Assembly (NCBI RefSeq): GCF_000002985.6
Contig: NC_003284.9
Location: 12,090,001 to 12,154,000 of the forward strand
Direction: 5' to 3'
Source of the DNA: Caenorhabditis elegans
Lineage: Eukaryota; Nematoda; Chromadorea; Rhabditida; Rhabditidae
DNA length: 64,000 nt
Of the stretch, positions 61,359-64,000 are shown piece by piece (the stretch's first letter is position 1; every line of letters begins with the position of its first letter). A program made the translations under genes and the position numbers. The notes below the pieces were generated by a model. The model saw only the letters and a program-made list of their open reading frames with translations, did no database searches and was not told where the DNA came from.

Positions 61359-64000
61359 TTACTCACTATTTTGTATCTCATTACTATTTATATTGTACTG
61401 AACATCTCCGCGTAGTTTAGCCATTTTGTCATCTGTGAAACTGTATGAATCTCTAATTGAACTTGTTTCCCTTGAAATTCTCTCTACATAAAAGAAACAA
61501 CAGGCTGCAAACAACGATGTGACCACAAGAATGACCAAATGCCAGTAGAGCTGGAGCACGGGTGCATAGAAAAATGCGGCACACGATAGAGCAGACTGAA
61601 CGAGGAAGGTTTAGGTATAGTAAATTGGTTTGTGAATAGAATTGAGCTCATTTCCATAGAATTCGGGAAAATTTGTTTGTTTTTGCCATTCTCCCGTTTC
61701 AGAGTAACGAACCTGATACAATTTGAAGAGGGAAAACGCTTGAGCACTTTGTTTGGAAAAGGTATCACACAAGAAAGAGTAAATTTGAGTGTTCCAAATT
61801 GCATCGCCAAATCCCAAAAGGCCTCCGGCAATCAAAGCGATTGCCAAATTTGGCTGAATAAGTCCTCCCATTTCGTCAGTTTTCTTTAGAGATGAATCTT
61901 GAGGGAAATTAATATAGCACAAGGCATAAACCACAAGATGAACAATTGTACCACAGAGAATGATGGCATCACGGCCAATTTTTCTGGATTTGTCACCAAG
62001 TAGACCAAAGAATACTCCAGCTGAAAAATGGTTGTTTTGTAAAATTTTTGTGGTTGTAAAAAAATACCTGCGATTTGTCCAAACCCAGTACAAATTGCGT
62101 TAAGAGCCAAAAGAGCGTTCGTGTTATTACCCAGCTGTTTGGTAAATGAAATGCAAGTTGGGTAGATTGCTATAACAAGAAAGTTCTCAAGTGAAAGAAA
62201 AACATATGTTGGATTTTTATATTTAAATGGGATTCGTAACAAGGAAATTATATTATACATTTTCTTATTTTTCAATACATAGTTTGACCTTTTTTCAAAT
62301 TTTAAGTTTTGAAGTAATTGTTGAATTTGCAACAGACATAAGACTTTCAGCCAAGCAAGGTTCAAATTTTGATGTGCTAACTTTTGGCAAGAATTACGAA
62401 GCGTTACAAAATTGCTATGGAATTTTGGAGGACAGTAAAAATTACAGAAATAATCAAGTCGTTTCTCATTCACTCAAAATTTTATATGAAAACTTCTCGA
62501 ACGTTTTCTTAATTCAAAAGATCTACTACGAACCTAAACGTCACTTTAAATGTTCTCAGCTTCTATTCCATTCTCACCTGTCCAAAAAGATTGCTCAATT
62601 CCGGTGTACGCAAAAACAAATGCGAGAAGGATCATTTTCTTGGTTAACATCAACTTGAAGGTTGAAGCAACCAACTTTCCATAATTTTTTCGATCGACTA
62701 CCGCAGGGTAAGACGGAGCACGGAGCAATGCAAAGATCACAGTAGAAATGAGGGACAAAACAGTGAAAACGGAGTAGAGAATGTTGATCTGAAAAGTTTT
62801 TCATTTTATCAAACACGGATTGCACTAAATATTGAGCATCTGAGTTTCAAGAACATTCAAATGTAAACGAAGACTATTTCAATTAAGTAACCACCAGAAT
62901 TAAAACTTTCAAACGGTAACTTTTTATTTATAACAACTTAACAATGTCTTACCCAAGTTTTCCCCATCCTAGTTTTCCGCCTAACTTTGGCCAACTTTAG
63001 GTTTTCTCCAAGTTATATCGAACTTAAAAATAATAATAAAATGTTCTACCCAAAATCTTACTAACTTTTTTTTTAAATTTTAATGATTTGTTTAAAAATT
63101 TAGAAAGAAATTGAAGGTTTTGAGTCAATTTTTATAGCAGGTTTTGACTCAATTTTTTAATTTGATGACTAACCGTAGAAGAAGGTATCTGATCTTGAGC
63201 TCCCTGCACAGTGAAAACAATGAATAGAAAAATACCACCACCCAAAAGTGAACTTTCAGACATTGCCCATAGCATTGAGCTATTTCGACTTGTTGTTTCC
63301 TTGGTGCAATTTTGAGACAAGTATGATCCTTGCCCAGTCCAAATAACTGAAAAATTATGTTTTAGTAAAGAAGACAAATGAAAAGGTCATACTAGATGCT
63401 CCAAATCCAAGAAGTGCACTGCTGGCATAGAGATACCATTCATTGAGGAATAGGAACCCAACCTGGAAATGATTTAAAAAATTAAAGTAGATTCAGTAGT
63501 AGTGAGGGACTGTTGTGCAACGATACAGTATGTTTTTGAACATCATAAACTTGTGAAGTTGGGTGGAAGTGTTTAAAAAACGTCAAACTTATTCGAATGT
63601 ATTTATCTTAACATCGTACATTTGTAACATTTCAACTTATATTGATACACGGTATTGGTGTAGGATAAATTTTGGAAGAAAACTTATGTTTTGTTTTTAT
63701 AATTTTTTTTCCAAATTAATAAATTAAATACTATAATGCTACTTAAATTGAACATTGATGTAGGCATCTAATCGAATCAATTTTATCTTTCCTTGTTTCA
63801 CACCTGGAAAATTGTATAGCAACATGATCCAAACACCATAGCCCATTTTGGAGTCAAAATATCCACAATCGGCGCGGCGGCAAAATTGGCAACCGTAAAA
63901 ACGGCGTAGATAATTGCCAAGCTGTAGTACCCGGCATGTTTGTTTATGCTTCCACTATCCGCTGCACTATCAATGACTGCCTCTTCAATAAATCCTTGTG
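61359..64000 (-). CDS. UNC-93/MFSD11-like membrane protein (5' end outside window)
   Basis: Major-facilitator-like multi-pass protein. The UNC-93 family includes a potassium-channel regulator; most members have unknown substrates. Seven exons are visible: >64000-63804, 63462-63393, 63346-63174, 62788-62578, 62169-62068, 62020-61713, 61595-61359; all phases agree. Family marks: GYYSLAIIYAVFTVANFAAAP, GASIIWTGQGSYLSQN, TGIEQSFWTG, YPTCISFT, GLLGDKSRK, LLGFGDAIWNTQIYSF, QAFSLFKLYQ. The C-terminus is cytoplasmic and charged. The N-terminal part lies beyond 64000, so it is partial here. Introns 62170-62577 and 62789-63173 are each about 400 nt and contain only chance frames. Confidence 0.9.

Noticed and set aside
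62227-62658. 143-codon + frame antisense to the UNC-93-like gene
   Set aside because: It spans an intron and an antisense exon of a well-supported gene, with no motif of its own.

Overview
This is nuclear DNA of a Caenorhabditis nematode, almost certainly C. elegans. It is AT-rich, its introns are short (many 42-55 nt) with TTTTCAG-type acceptors, and it carries a cuticle collagen, palindromic MITEs and a tandem nematode-type Cys-loop receptor array. From memory, the alpha-L-fucosidase, the 281-residue collagen and the 279-residue pyrroline-5-carboxylate reductase fit C. elegans chromosome X genes. No search was possible, so locus names are recollection. Exons were joined by hand from splice signals, reading phase and paralogue comparison; all simple gene models close in phase.

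Layout. 1-10.3 kb is non-coding, with two palindromic MITEs and two G/C homopolymer tracts. 10.3-18.6 kb holds an alpha-L-fucosidase (-), a collagen (+), a tRNA-Lys(CTT) (-) and a CDC50/TMEM30 flippase subunit (-). 19.2-38.0 kb is a cluster of six same-strand, ~400-residue orphan Cys-loop channel subunits (called LGC-A to LGC-F here), interrupted between the third and fourth by a casein-kinase-1-like gene on the other strand. 38.6-39.6 kb is a long-TIR element. 40.1-51.2 kb is a large BEACH-domain gene (-). 52.9-55.9 kb holds two secreted cysteine-rich/ShK proteins (+). 56.8-61.0 kb holds pyrroline-5-carboxylate reductase and a small C2HC zinc-finger protein (+). 61.4-64 kb is the 3' part of an UNC-93/MFSD11-like membrane protein (-) that runs off the window.

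The receptor cluster is the most dynamic part. LGC-D and LGC-E are nearly identical, introns included, from mid exon 5 to just past the stop codon, but diverged upstream, which looks like recent gene conversion. One intron inside that tract of LGC-E holds a ~1.3 kb insertion with GC-rich CGCGCC ends and a small three-exon reading frame. LGC-F carries a minisatellite in the same intron position. All six receptors share a very short M3-M4 loop, no YxCC loop-C cysteines and, by hand alignment, a threonine at the pore 9' position. The embedded kinase gene has a frame break after its DFG motif.
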